This document shows, piece after piece, positions 1 to 10,400 of a DNA stretch of 64,000 bases; the stretch's first letter is position 1; the number at the start of each line of letters is the position of its first letter. Under the pieces are notes generated by a model. The model was given only the letters and a program-made list of their open reading frames with translations, did no database searches and was not told the origin of the DNA. The stretch is from Isochrysis galbana (taxonomy: Eukaryota > Haptophyta > Isochrysidales > Isochrysidaceae). The stretch is from assembly GCA_018136815.1 (NCBI GenBank), contig CM030931.1, forward strand, positions 11,462,612-11,526,611. Reading direction: 5' to 3'. The position numbers were made by a program, and so were the translations under genes.

Positions 1-169
1 GTCCCTCACAGATGGAAACATGAGGGCTAGCAACGAAAACACACGCTCACATGCAGCGGAATTTGGGCTAAGTAAGACAAAGGGCAATCCTAGCTGCTGA
101 GAAGGTGCAACTCGAGGTTCCCTTTTTTGTCACACCTCCCCCTCGTCTATCTAGGGTTCCTTCAGCGGT

Positions 170-290
170 GTCCTTCAGCGGTGTCCCGCAGCGCGTCCTT
201 CAGCGTCCTTCTGCGTCCTTCTGCGTCCTTCATTCAGCGCTGTCCCGCAGCGCGTCCTTCAGCGTCCTTCGGCGCTGCCCCGCGAGACTC
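170..290. repeat. short tandem repeats (CGTCCTTC units)
   Basis: The motif CGTCCTTCAGCG / TGCGTCCTTC recurs many times, in two blocks separated by a GCGCTGTCCCGCAG spacer. The open frames here are products of the repeat, and no gene is supported. Confidence 0.7.
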
Positions 291-530
291 GAGGCAGGAC
301 TCGCGAGGGCACTGGATTTTACTCTGTAGTCCGAGCCGGAGTCCGAATTGTGTTTTGACCCTCGAGTCCTCGTTCTCTCTCTCTCTCTCCTCTTTTTCTT
401 GTGGGCGTTCCTGGTTCTGCGCATCGGAGGGGGTTCGTTTAACGTATGTTTCCGGCCGGCGACCCTCGCGGCGGCGCGTTAGCGCGCATGCGCATGCGGG
501 GCGAATGGTCGCAGACTTCGACGAGGTTCC

Positions 531-898
531 AGCGCGCGGCGGGCGCGATTGGCGGCGCGGTCCCGGCGGCACTTTGACATTTGGTGCCTTGGCTGGCCCG
601 CACACCGGGCTAATGAGCAAGAAGGGCCTCGCAGCGCGCCCGGTCGCGGCTCCGAGTTGGGCGCTCCGGGCCCCTCGGGGCCGTGCGTGAGCGCGTTTGA
701 ATGCCGCCGGGGGTGGATTGCGACGAGGCGACGAGGCACCGGCGCGCGGCTGGCGCGATTGGCGTCGCTGGCGCGGCGGATTCTGCTCATCCAGTGTCCT
801 GGCTGGCCCGGACACCGGGCTGATGGCGAAGAAAGCTTTCGCAGCGCGCCCGGGCGCACGCCTAACTCGGGCGCTCCGGGACCCCTCCGTTGGCGCGC
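531..898. repeat. degenerate tandem duplication
   Basis: Two units of about 150 bp (near 531-688 and 748-898) share GCGCGATTGGCG, then CTGGCTGGCCCG-ACACCGGGCT, GCAGCGCGCCCGG and GGGCGCTCCGGG in the same order. They have diverged enough to be an old duplication. The long antisense open frame across them is repeat-driven and not taken as a gene. The following stretch, 1010-1090, recurs inverted near 38753-38815. Confidence 0.6.
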
Positions 899-1147
899 TA
901 GCGAGGGACGCGAGGGGGCGATTTACGATGAGGCGGCGGCGGGCATGGGGGGCAGTAGGAGGCGCTCCTGGCAGCCTACGCGCATGGCTGTGGCTGGCCG
1001 AGGCACGCTGCGCCGGGGACGCGTCGATTATAGCGGCCCGACGCTCGCCCGCGCTCGCGTCGGACGTCGGCCCTCCGCGATAGTGATTTCTGGCCAATTT
1101 GCAATTTGCGCGTTTTCTGGTTACGCAACGCTGTGGGGGCTACCGTG

Positions 1148-1298
1148 GGGGGTCTAGGGCCCAAAGGGCACCGGATATGTGCTAGTTACACCTATCCGGT
1201 CACCATATCCAAAAATCTCGTAATGAATCCTCAATCTTGACTTGTGACTTGGTCAATTTTCACCCTTAGAAGTTAAAATAGCTGTTCGACCGCCCTAC
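1148..1298 (+). mobile_element. terminal part of a repeat family ending in GACCGCCCTAC
   Basis: About 150 bp match 37335-37490 in inverted orientation, including ACCGGATATGTGCTAGTTAC, the stretch TCAATCTTGACTTG, and the end GTTCGACCGCCCTAC. Partial relatives occur at 46080-46237 and 48944-49030. The shared end suggests a transposon terminus, but no coding capacity is visible here. Confidence 0.65.
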
Positions 1299-1468
1299 GA
1301 TGTGAGCTAATTGTGGTCTGAAAGCGCGCGGCGCGCCATTGAGTTTCAAAAATTATGATTTGACGGAACGAGCATAACAAAAAAATGGAGTTGTTTAACG
1401 TTACGCCAACCGTCTAAGAGAAAACAAAATATCACCTGGCCCTCTTATTTGACGGAACGCGACTTCAG

Positions 1469-1679
1469 AACCACACCGGGGGGGGGGGGGGCCTAGGTGT
1501 TTACGTATCTCCCAAAAGTCTTTTTGGGAGAAACGTCGGCGGAGAGGAGGCGAGAAGGAAGCGGAGAGAGGACAATAGGCCGCAGGGGGGAAATTCCTTC
1601 TCGCCTCCTCTCCGCCGACGTTTCTCCCCAAAAGACTTTTGGGAGAAACGTAAACACCTTGCCCCCCCCCGGTGTGGTT
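1469..1679. mobile_element. hairpin MITE-like element with long terminal inverted repeats
   Basis: The left end reads AACCACACCG, a G run, then GGTGTTTACGT. The right end is its complement: ACGTAAACACC, a C run, then CGGTGTGGTT. Inside, CGTCGGCGGAGAGGAGGCGA is mirrored by TCGCCTCCTCTCCGCCGACG, so the whole 211 bp can fold back on itself. Each arm also carries the self-complementary CCCAAAAGTCTTTTTGGG type motif. There is no ORF of note. It is likely a non-autonomous DNA transposon; I see no clear target-site duplication. Confidence 0.8.
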
Positions 1680-1805
1680 TCCCCTGATGCCCGCTTTTCT
1701 TCTCCATGATTCTGTCGCCTCCCCTCGCGAGTAGCGTAGAGCTGTAGAGTAGAGCTCTACTCTACTCTAGAGTACTCTCACTCCTCTGGACCAGTAAACC
1801 TAGCA

Positions 1806-1910
1806 CGGGAGGGGGGGGGGGCGGGGCGGGGGGCGGGGGAGGGGCGTCAAAGAAGCAGTGGGGGGAGAGGGGGGGGGGGGGCTTCGGGAGGGGAGCGCGG
1901 GGGGCGGGGG
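1806..1910. promoter_or_regulatory. G-tract region upstream of the HPt gene
   Basis: There are repeated runs of 5-12 G, suitable for G-quadruplex formation, about 120-220 bp upstream of the HPt start codon. Similar G tracts lie 5' of the myosin/Ada3, CBR/ADH, GlyRS and coiled-coil genes. A promoter role is inferred from this recurrence only. Confidence 0.4.
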
Positions 1911-2025
1911 GGAGGTAAGCTGGGGGACGCGGGCGCGCGCGTGAGAGAGAGAGGTGGCGTAGCGGGTAGACTGAGAGGGCCGGACCTGAGCAGGGGGGGA
2001 GAGAGCAAGACAGGAAACCAACACG

Positions 2026-2992
2026 ATGCATCCACTGCTGCTCGCCCAACTGAACGCGGCGGGGCTCGACGTCACAGGAGGGGGCTCCGCGAGACGCAGC
2101 TGGATCAACCTCTTGCGCGAGGTCTCACGCACATATGAGCAGTATGGGGTCTCGGGACAAGCCGCTGGACGGTCCTCGCCTTTCAGCATGCAAGATGTGG
2201 GCAAGGGTCTCCCTGAGCTGCAGGTACGCCCTCTTCTTGCGGGATCGCGCATCTGGCCTATTCCCTCTGTGAGCACCTGTGTGGGGCCAGGTCTGAATCG
2301 CATCCCTTCATACTTCCCCATTGCCCCCCCCATGTCCCATTTGCACCGTCCGCGCGATTACCCGTACATGTACACACGGGGCGCAATGCTCACAATGATT
2401 CTCTCTTGCCATCGTTCTGTAACATGCCTAGAGATTGACCTCATATGGGCTTGATGGTGAGCGTAATGTGCTTCCGTGCCTGCAGGAACAATCACTTAAG
2501 GCGCTGGTGTCTGAAGTGGACAATTCATCCACAGCACCCGTTGAACACAGCCGTGCGACCGCCACACTCAATAATTCCACTCCTGCTTCTTCTGGGGATG
2601 CACATTCAAGGTCCGAACCAGAGGTCGAGGAGCCAGCCATTATCAGGGACGTCCTGTTTGCCAACCTTGGCGGAAACTTTTTTGTCATCAAACACATTCT
2701 ATCCAAATTCGTAGACCGGGCACAGGTTACCATGAAATCTCTTGAGCAGCGTAAGAGAGAAGAGGATTGGCCTTCGCTTCGCCGTGAGGCACACTCGCTG
2801 AAAGGCGCGAGCGGATATGTGGCAGCAGCTCAGCTAAACAAGCGAGCGCTTGCATTGCAGCTCGCAGCTGAAGACAAGAAGGTGGGCAAGGAGCCGGAGG
2901 TATCGATAGAGATTTGTCTGGCTGCTGTCCAGAGTGAGATGGAGCGGGTATTACAAAGCATCGCCTCGATCTTGGACGAGGCCAATGGTTGA
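2026..2992 (+). CDS. histidine phosphotransfer (HPt) domain protein
   Basis: Two exons: 2026-2223 and 2486-2992 (donor CAG|GTACGC, acceptor CTGCAG|GAACAA, phase 0), giving 234 residues. The C-terminal half is a helical HPt domain with the phospho-acceptor motif AHSLKG (His about residue 169, Lys 172). It would relay phosphate between the receiver of a hybrid histidine kinase and a response regulator, in the cytosol or nucleus. The first 40 residues (LLLAQLNAAGLD, then WINLLREVSRTYEQ) resemble the short helical segment found at the N-terminus of many bacterial hybrid sensor kinases. A Ser/Thr-rich linker follows. I see no kinase or receiver domain, so this is a stand-alone phosphotransmitter. 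The start is the first ATG in an open exon, 3' of a G-rich upstream region. Confidence 0.85.
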
Positions 2993-3550
2993 TTCCAGAT
3001 CTTTATCGCAAACATTTCCAACTAGAGGGTTTTAAGACAGTCTTGTGTACCGCAATGCGAGCTACAAGACATTTAATGCTCAGCTCAAGCTTCTCCAACA
3101 ACGAGCTGCTGGGTGTCCTCTCTATCTTTGCCCGGCCGGTCAGCTGTTACTAGCACACTCTGCGAATCGTACTTTCAGTGACAAGCAAGAACTTGTTGAA
3201 CATCATCTTTCACACTAACGCAAAGAGTTGTTTATAGCCTGGCGCAAGACTTGGACTTGGCAGCAAAAGAAGATTTGGCCGATGTAGCTGCACGTCTAAA
3301 TGCCAACTATGCGCTGTGGGGGTACCTGGCCCTAGGCGCACATTCCGGTAGATAGATGTAACAATAATAATAAAATAATTGAATGTTAATGTTAGTGCCG
3401 TTGGTGCCACCACTAGCTATGCGCACCGAGGCCACCAACCAACGCCAATACGCCAAGCCACGACACACATACACATGACCGTATTAAGGCACCCAAGGCA
3501 CAGTGCTAAGCACCTGATTATACCTCCACGATGCCCCTATGCTGCTCTCT
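2993..3550. other. intergenic, nothing recognised
   Basis: This is AT-richer sequence after the HPt stop, with no supported gene or clear repeat. Confidence 0.5.
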
Positions 3551-3780
3551 AAAAAAAAACTTCTGAAGATTCAGGGCTACTCGCCTACTAGTTATGGGAC
3601 TCCCCTTTGCCTTTGCTATCTACAACGCCCTTAACTTCCCTCCCTCCACCTCTTCCCCTGCCCCCCTTCTTTCCTTTTTCTTCGGTTTCCGGGGTCCGGC
3701 CTCGGTGCACTACCTGAGGCCTGGTTCGGAGTGTGGGGTCCGGGCAGGCCTTTTGAGTTTGTCGATATTGTGTTGTATCC
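3551..3780 (-). mobile_element. end of repeat family with terminus TAGTAGG..GTAGCCC
   Basis: The stretch CTGAAGATTCAGGGCTACTC followed by GCCTACTAG is the complement of the terminus seen at 6750-6785, 21590-21625 and 39605-39640. The next 200 bp (CGGTTTCCGGGGTCCG, GTGCACTACC, CCTGGTTCGGAGTG) match 39440-39560 inverted, so these are two ends of one dispersed family. Confidence 0.65.
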
Positions 3781-4404
3781 AGGCTTTTTCTTTTTAGCCT
3801 GGATAGTTCTACGAGCTCCACGGTTAGACTGGGGTTCCCCAGTCTTCTACGGTCAAGCTCGCCTTGCCTTGCCTGATCGCCCTATTTGCCTTGGCGGTTT
3901 GAGACGCCCAGCCGGCTTTCTTGTCGTTCTTGGCAATTTCGGTCCCGTGTTTCCTGATTGCTCTGTAGGTTTCTTGGCAGTTTCCCAGCCGATTCCCTAT
4001 GTCCAGCCCAGCCTCGCAGGTTGTGGTTGAGTGTGCGGCAGTTATCCCAGCTTGTCTTTGCCTGACTTCTCGCCTGGCCCCTGAGAAGCTTCCCAACCTC
4101 AAGTCCGAGATAGCCCGCACAGCAGGTTCTTCCTGCATCTCCTCTGTGTTTCCTGTAGGTTACCTGACGCCTTCCTCATAGGTAGAGCTGTTGCTCCCTT
4201 TGTCGCGGTTAGGGGGAGAGCCGCCCTTAGGTTTCCCCAAGGGAGCCTCTCTCCCTTGGTTTCCCCCCTTTGCGAGTTTTTCGTCCGCGTCCCCTCCGTC
4301 CGATCGGGATCCCCCGATCCCCCCCCCCCCTTCTCTCTCTCTCTCTCTCCCCAAGTGTGTTAGGTCGGGGTTGATCATGCTCGATCCCCCTCCCTTGTTT
4401 TCTT

Positions 4405-5460
4405 GTGTGTGCGCGCCCTTTGTTTCCTTGTTTGCGCTTCCCCCGTGTCCCGGGTGTTTCCCGCTCTTTCTCTTGTCTTCGTCCAGAGTTCCCGAGAGTC
4501 GCCCCCATGGCCGCACTCCCAGGGGCTCTGGGCAAGCTGTCCCGCCCCGCGTCGCCCCATGTTCGTGCTGGCGGTGTTCCCGCTGGTGCCTCGCCTCCCT
4601 CCAGCCCCAGTGCCCCCCGTGCTCAGCCCTTTGTGAGCCTGAGTGTCCCTGGTGTGCCCCATTCTTGGTCACAACATTCCTTTGAGTCTCACTCCACACA
4701 CACAGCCACAGCCACTCCACTCCTCGAGCCACATGGTAGCGGAGGTGTTCACGCCTCACTGCCCGTCCCAGCCTCTCCTTCACCTCCTCCCTTCGCCTCG
4801 CCCACGACCGCGCCCTCCCATCAGCCGCCATCGCACCACCACACACTTCCACCCCTCATCCACCAGAGTCCACCGAGCACTGACTGGATGGGGGCTCCCA
4901 CCTGGCACGCTGCGCAGCCCAACCGTCACATGCCGCCTGCCCAGCCAAGCCCAGCCCATCCATACAGTCCCTTCCAGCCTTCCCAGCCTTCGGCCCACCC
5001 GCCCGCCAACCCTCGCGCAGCCGCTCTCGAATTGCTACTCCAGCAGATCCAAGCCGATTTGGCACAGCACCACACCCCACAACCTGTGACCTACCGCCCC
5101 TCTCCGTCCTTCTCGCCTGCCCCTCCCGCCCCCCTACCGGACCAGCCGGCCCCGTTCCCGGCATCGCCGCCAACCTCCCACGGCAGCGCCCGCTTCGCCG
5201 CCCTTGCCCTCGAACTCAAGGCTGAGATGCAAACAGGGTTGCAGTTGTTCAAGGAGGAGATGCTCAAGGAGATGCGCACCGGGCTTGCAACCGCCCTCTC
5301 CGCCCTCTCCTCTCCTCCAGCCGCCGCCCTCCCCTCCCTCGCCTCTCCTCCAGCTGAATCGCCTCAGCCACCCCCTTCCAGTGCCCCTGGCTTGGACAGA
5401 GTACACTCGTGGCACCGGCGCACGTGCGCTGACACGTCAGCGTTGAGACCAGGCCAGTAG
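4405..5460 (+). other. proline/serine-rich open frame, possible retroelement gag
   Basis: An open frame of about 350 codons is dominated by Pro, Ser and Ala. Near its end is one helical stretch, LKAEMQTGLQLFKEEMLKEM. Next to it, and overlapping on the opposite strand, is a gypsy integrase fragment, so it may be a decayed structural (gag-like) region. The composition could equally come from C-rich DNA. I do not claim that it is expressed. Confidence 0.25.
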
Positions 5461-5636
5461 TATCGATCGCGAAGGAGGCGTGCCATGCGACTATCACCGA
5501 GGTGACACAGGTGATCATGAAAGGCCTCGAGGTAGGCGTTGCGCATGGACTTCGGCACGTACAAGCATAAGCGTTCCTCGCCGTCTCTCGTCGGGAGCAA
5601 GGAGGGACCAAAGGCAGAGCAAGGCCCAAGGTGCAA
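5364..5636 (-). pseudogene. Ty3/gypsy integrase zinc-binding (H2C2) fragment
   Basis: The reading frame contains HDHLCHLGDSRMARLLRDRY, YWPG, then CHEC: the HH-CC zinc finger that opens retroviral-type integrases. It is followed by a few residues of linker and then lost. No reverse transcriptase or protease is attached, and flanking frames are interrupted, so this is a truncated remnant of a Ty3/gypsy LTR retrotransposon. Confidence 0.75.
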
Positions 5637-5802
5637 AGGAGCGAAACAGGAGCGAGACGGGCCACAAAGGGGCGCAACGGCAAGGAGCGAGGGGCGAGTT
5701 ACGAGTGAAGAGTTCTACAAATTACGAGTAAAACTCCGCGGCAAAAAGAACGACTGGGCTCGAAGACGCCTAAGGTCGGAAGTCGATCGCGGATGCGACA
5801 CA
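5597..5802 (+). mobile_element. repeat end with terminus GTCGATCGCGGATGCGACA
   Basis: About 205 bp are nearly identical to 45506-45712, ending AAGTCGATCGCGGATGCGAC. The same terminal motif occurs in the opposite sense at 20230 and 37515 and again at 52070-52092, so it marks the ends of a transposon family. It overlaps the gypsy remnant, showing nested insertion. Confidence 0.7.
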
Positions 5803-5912
5803 GATCTGGCGCTGATCGATGAGGCGAGGCCCGTGGGCGGCCTCAGGACGGGTTTCGTCGTGGCGCTCTACGCCACAGCGAGCAGGAAAGCCCAAGATCC
5901 TGCCAGAGCGCC

Positions 5913-6673
5913 TCACAGCGCATCTGGCGGGAACCCACCACCCAGAGCAGAAATCATCTTCTGCCGCTGGGTGGTGGGCGCTCCAAAGCTCAGCCCATAG
6001 GGGGCTAGGGGGCTCATATTTGGACCGTCGTGCGTCGGGTTTCTCCAGATGGGCTGAGATAGGGCTCCTTCCCTGCTTAATTTCAATGGGGTTAGGCGCA
6101 GCGATCTTATGGCGGTGAGGGCTTGTTTCCAGAAAGAGAAAGACGGGAGTTTACTCGTCCCTTTTATTCCGTTTGTTCGTTTGTGCGCGGGCACGTCAGC
6201 CATCACCGCGGCCCTTCCCAGGTTCGTGCGGCAAAACCACGCGTCCAGGACTTGTTTCCATTGAGCTTGCCTGGCGTCCATATAGTTTAATATCCATTTA
6301 GCTTGGAGCGCCATCACGTGGTTTTTCCAGTCAAGGAGGCCTAGTCCCAAATGGGCCCCCTCCGTCGTGTCCCCTTTCATCGGTACTTCCGGGTGTTTCA
6401 TCCATTGTATCTTGCGTCCGGTCCGCGGGTTTGTCCATAGCAATCTGTCCATCTGTCCACCGACTGTTTGAGTGATTTATGAAATGATCGTGGCGCCGCT
6501 ATCGTCTGTATCCAATATCTCGGGATGGATAAGATCAAGAAGTTGGCCACTTTTGTTTTGCCGTGGATGGATAGGTTTTCCGTCACGTGCGCCAGGGCAG
6601 TGACTTTTTTGTCGATCTTGTCGGCGAGTCTGCGCCAAAAGGCCTTGAGGGCCTCGGGCCCTCCTAGTGGCAC
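5913..6673 (-). pseudogene. LINE (non-LTR) reverse transcriptase C-terminal fragment
   Basis: Two overlapping minus-strand frames (6673 to about 6440, then 6452 to 5913) together give the region after the RT core of plant/algal LINEs. The first contains KFANFLILSIPRYW-like sequence (VANFLILSIPRYWIQTI); the second has the typical HLGLGLLDWKNHVMALQAKW block. The shift between frames near 6440 means one frameshift. The catalytic YXDD palm is absent, so the copy is 5'-truncated and dead. Confidence 0.7.
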
Positions 6674-6749
6674 ACGAGCGATGGGAGATAAGAGATAAGG
6701 GCGATGATAGATGATAGTAGAGAGATATTGGGTACCGGTACCGGTCCTC

Positions 6750-6785
6750 TAGTAGGTGTTTAGCCCGGAATCTTCAGATGTTTCT
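6750..6785 (+). mobile_element. terminus of TAGTAGG..GTAGCCC family
   Basis: The stretch CTAGTAGGTGTTTAGCCCGG then AATCTTCAGATG matches the termini near 21590 and 39605 and, inverted, those near 3551 and 20270. From here to the myosin stop at 7407 I see no supported gene. Confidence 0.6.
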
Positions 6786-7406
6786 TTTATCTAGACGGAG
6801 TACACATGAGACGTGTAGCGCATTTACACCAACACACACAATTGACACTAGGTGAGTTGGGCAGGATTGTTGCATGACTGCACTCATTTAGGTGTGGCTG
6901 TTCGAGTCGCGTGCATTTCATTTCCTTTATCCGTGTGGACGAAATTCCAATCATATGCCCTCTCGCCTCTCCTGCGCTAGAACTCGGAGCCGTAGCTGGC
7001 GCCCTCAATAAAGCCGTAGGTCACTGATGGCACTCGTGACGGCCCCGACTAGGTTGACCTTCTCGGCCGCCTCCATCCCTCAAAGCAGCTTCCGCAACCT
7101 CTACATCGCCCCGTACCGTATTGGCCGCCATCCTCCGGCAAGCCAGCGCCGCAACTCAAAAGGCTCCAGATGAATTATCAAACACGATGAGGGCAAACGC
7201 AAAGGCTTGCAGACAAGAGAAGGGTGCCTTGAAGTCCACGTTGAACTTGTTCTCTTCCACTTTCCCCATCAAGAAAGAGACGTCTGCGGAGTCTCCGGTC
7301 TGTGAGCAAAGTTGGTCGGCGAGGAGTGAGACAGGCTGTGCTATCTTCGACGTGTGCGGGTAGAGGGTTCTACTGAGCAGTCCCTACACAATACTCGCAT
7401 ACCCAG

Positions 7407-10400
7407 CTACACGCGAACCTTGACATGAAGCTGAATGTTCTTGCAAGAGGCCATGGTGGCCCGACCATGAAAATCAAGCTGGTACATTTGTGAGCTTGGG
7501 TTCCACTTCGGCTCGCGATTCTTTAGTTCAATCAGCTCGTTAGTCTCACCGCGTTTGAGCTTTTCGGCGAGGGAACCTGCCGAATTGCTCGGCTGCACCT
7601 TGATTGCATTGCCCTGACCATCTACTTGTGGCATCACGACTTGCATCGCGCCCGGATTTCGATTACGTAATGAGTTGAGGAAGCTCACATGTAGCAGCTC
7701 CTTGCGCAACTCAGACCGCGCGTCCTTGTCCTTGCCATCGGGACTGGCCCCATCATCATAGAGAGTATACTCTTGCGATTTGCGGTCAGAACGCACCTTG
7801 CCAACGAAGGACTCGGAAGAGGCTTTCGGTCGGCGAACCTCATCTTGATCTAAAGCAATCGAATAGTAGCAGCCTTTCGCCACAGAGTGCTTTTTGGCTG
7901 TGAAACAGTACATATCGTCGCTCTTGGAAATCGACATGAAGAAGTCGAATTTCGATGCGCCCATTCTCGATTTATGGCGGATGACGAAGCAGCGCACTGG
8001 AGTAGTGCATTGAGCCGGCTCGGTGAGCAAAGACCGTAGCTCCGTGTGGCGAGTACCGAGCAGGCTTTGTAGCGTGTGGCGCAGCATGTCGTCGTTGCCC
8101 GTGATAGGACCAGCATCCGGTACGCGCGGCGAGTCTCGCGCAGCGGCAAGAGGCGCCCCACCTCCCGATGCGGCGCGAGACGGTGCGCCAGGCTTGTCAC
8201 CATTTGCGACCTTCTTCTTTTCGCTAAGGAAGAGTTGTTGATACTGGTAGTCCAAAGGGTGCTGCCAAAGCACTTGCTTGGTGACCTCGTGCATGTAGTA
8301 TATGTCGCCATTGGGTGACTCACACTGCTCCCATCCCTCGGGATCATCGGCCTGCAGGGCCTGGTCGGCAATCCAAAGGAGCGCAAGGTCTTCGTGCAAG
8401 TTCATGCCGAGATAAACCGCGTATTCCAGCACATCTTCCGTGCCCGATCGGAAACGGACACCCTCGCGATCGAGCTTCGCCAACACCTCCTTTCGAAGCG
8501 CCTCCTCCTCCTCAATGGCGCGAGCAGCAGCCTGTTCCTCCTCCTCTATGGATATGCGGCTCTTGTCTGCAGCAGCGTCAGCTTCTTCTTGCGCGGCTCT
8601 CATCCGTGCCGCTTCCTGGGCTCGCCGCTCCTCCTCTTCCTTTTCGAGCAATTCAGCCTCAGCAGCCGCTGCCTCGGCCTCGCGCTTCTTGCGCTCTTCC
8701 GCGAGCGCCTTCTCTGCCACCTCGCGATCCTTGGCCGCCTTCATGGCCGCAAGTTGCGCCTCCTCTTCTTTGCGCCTTTGCTCCTCTGCCTTGAGTGCCG
8801 CAAGTTTACGCTGAGCACGCTCGATGAGGTGTGCATCCGCTTTAGTCTCCACTGCTTTAGCTAGAGCCGCCTCCAACAACGCGATATCCGACCCGCCGAC
8901 CACCTTGTCAAGCTGCGCCTCAGCCTGGCGCCGGGCCGCGAGCTCAGTCTCAAGGGCCTGGAGTCGGGCCTCGGCCTTGTCAATAATCGCCTTACCAGCA
9001 GGATAGAGATGAACACGCGCCGCCCGGGCGTTGAAAACGCCTTTACGCAAGGTTTCGATGTCGTTGGCATCACAAGCAGCCACTAGCCGCGCAAGTGCCT
9101 CTTCACGATGCTTTCGGAGCAAGCGAACGCGTGCGCGCGCAACTATGCCGCGCGCCCCTGCCTGAAGTTTTCCAGCAACCTTCGCCATGGCCTCAACACG
9201 TCGGGTCTTCAACATCTCAAGCACACCACCGGCAAAGAAGACGCGCTCTTTACCAACTTTGTACTTCTCTTTTCCAACGTTCAGCTTGTCGAGCAGTGCA
9301 ATGACGCGCTCCTTTGGCGTCTTGAGCGCCTCGATCTGTGCACGGTTGCCTAACCCCGCCAGGGCAATGAAAGTGCTGAAGAAATCCGCGAAGGGAAGTC
9401 TGTCGGGGTAGCCAGAACGTGCCACTCGGAGGGCGTCGAGTACGCCCGACGTATGCAACTGACGTGAAATGACATCCTCAACACATGAGTCGGCAGACTT
9501 GGCATCATTCGGCTTAAAGCAACGAACAAAGTGAAGGTCAGATGCATCAAGCAAGGTCACCAAGTCAGTCAATTGTGAGCGGAATGTCTCGATGACGCCG
9601 CGGAATTTGGTGGACTTAAACTTCTTTCCCGGAGTGGCCTCCTCTTTCACTGTAAACAAATCTTGGAGAAGAGCGTTGTCAGAGAACTGCATTAGGACGA
9701 CCAAGTCGCCGTTGAGCGGGTCCTTGTTCTTATCCAACCACGCGATAGTGGAGTAGCTCACTGGTCCCGCAAAATGGTTGATGCCGAAGCCCTCCCGGGC
9801 GGACACGCCCTTCATGCGTGTCAATACGCTGGACTTGGGGTGGGCAGCCATAACCTTCTCGGTGAAAGCCTCATCTGTGCCCTTTGGAATAAGGCACTCC
9901 TCTGTTAGGACGGCAAGCAGCCCAGTTTGAGGAGCTTCAAAGAGGGTGATCAAATCGGAATTGTCGGTGTATGTGATGTCAGCCGCATCGATTCCGTCCT
10001 GTTTGTAAGCCTTGATCGTCTCTGCGAAAACGGTCTTGGTGAACAGTGCTTGCAATTTCTCATTGGCAAAGTTGATGCAAAGCTGCTCTAGCGAATTCTT
10101 CTCGAAGATCTCGAAACCAAAAATATCAACAATGCCAATGATTCGACCACTGCTGCTGAGGTCGGCCCCGCCAGCTGCAAGTGCAACGTTGATCTGAGCG
10201 ATGAGGCGATCAAAAAGCTTTGAATAGATCGCCTTCGCGAGTGCATCGCGATTGTCGTTGGCATACGCAAAGGAAAGATCTTGCTCCACAAACTCACGCC
10301 CCGCCTTGATTTTACGCTTGCACAATGCTTTGTGCAGGATGCCCTGCTGCAGGCCGAGGACAGCCTCAGACGCCGAAATGGAGGCTGAGCAAGCCGGTAG

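Noticed and set aside
7121-7363. 80-codon plus-strand frame next to the myosin 3' end
   Set aside because: It has an ordinary composition, but no splice context, no partner and no recognised motif.
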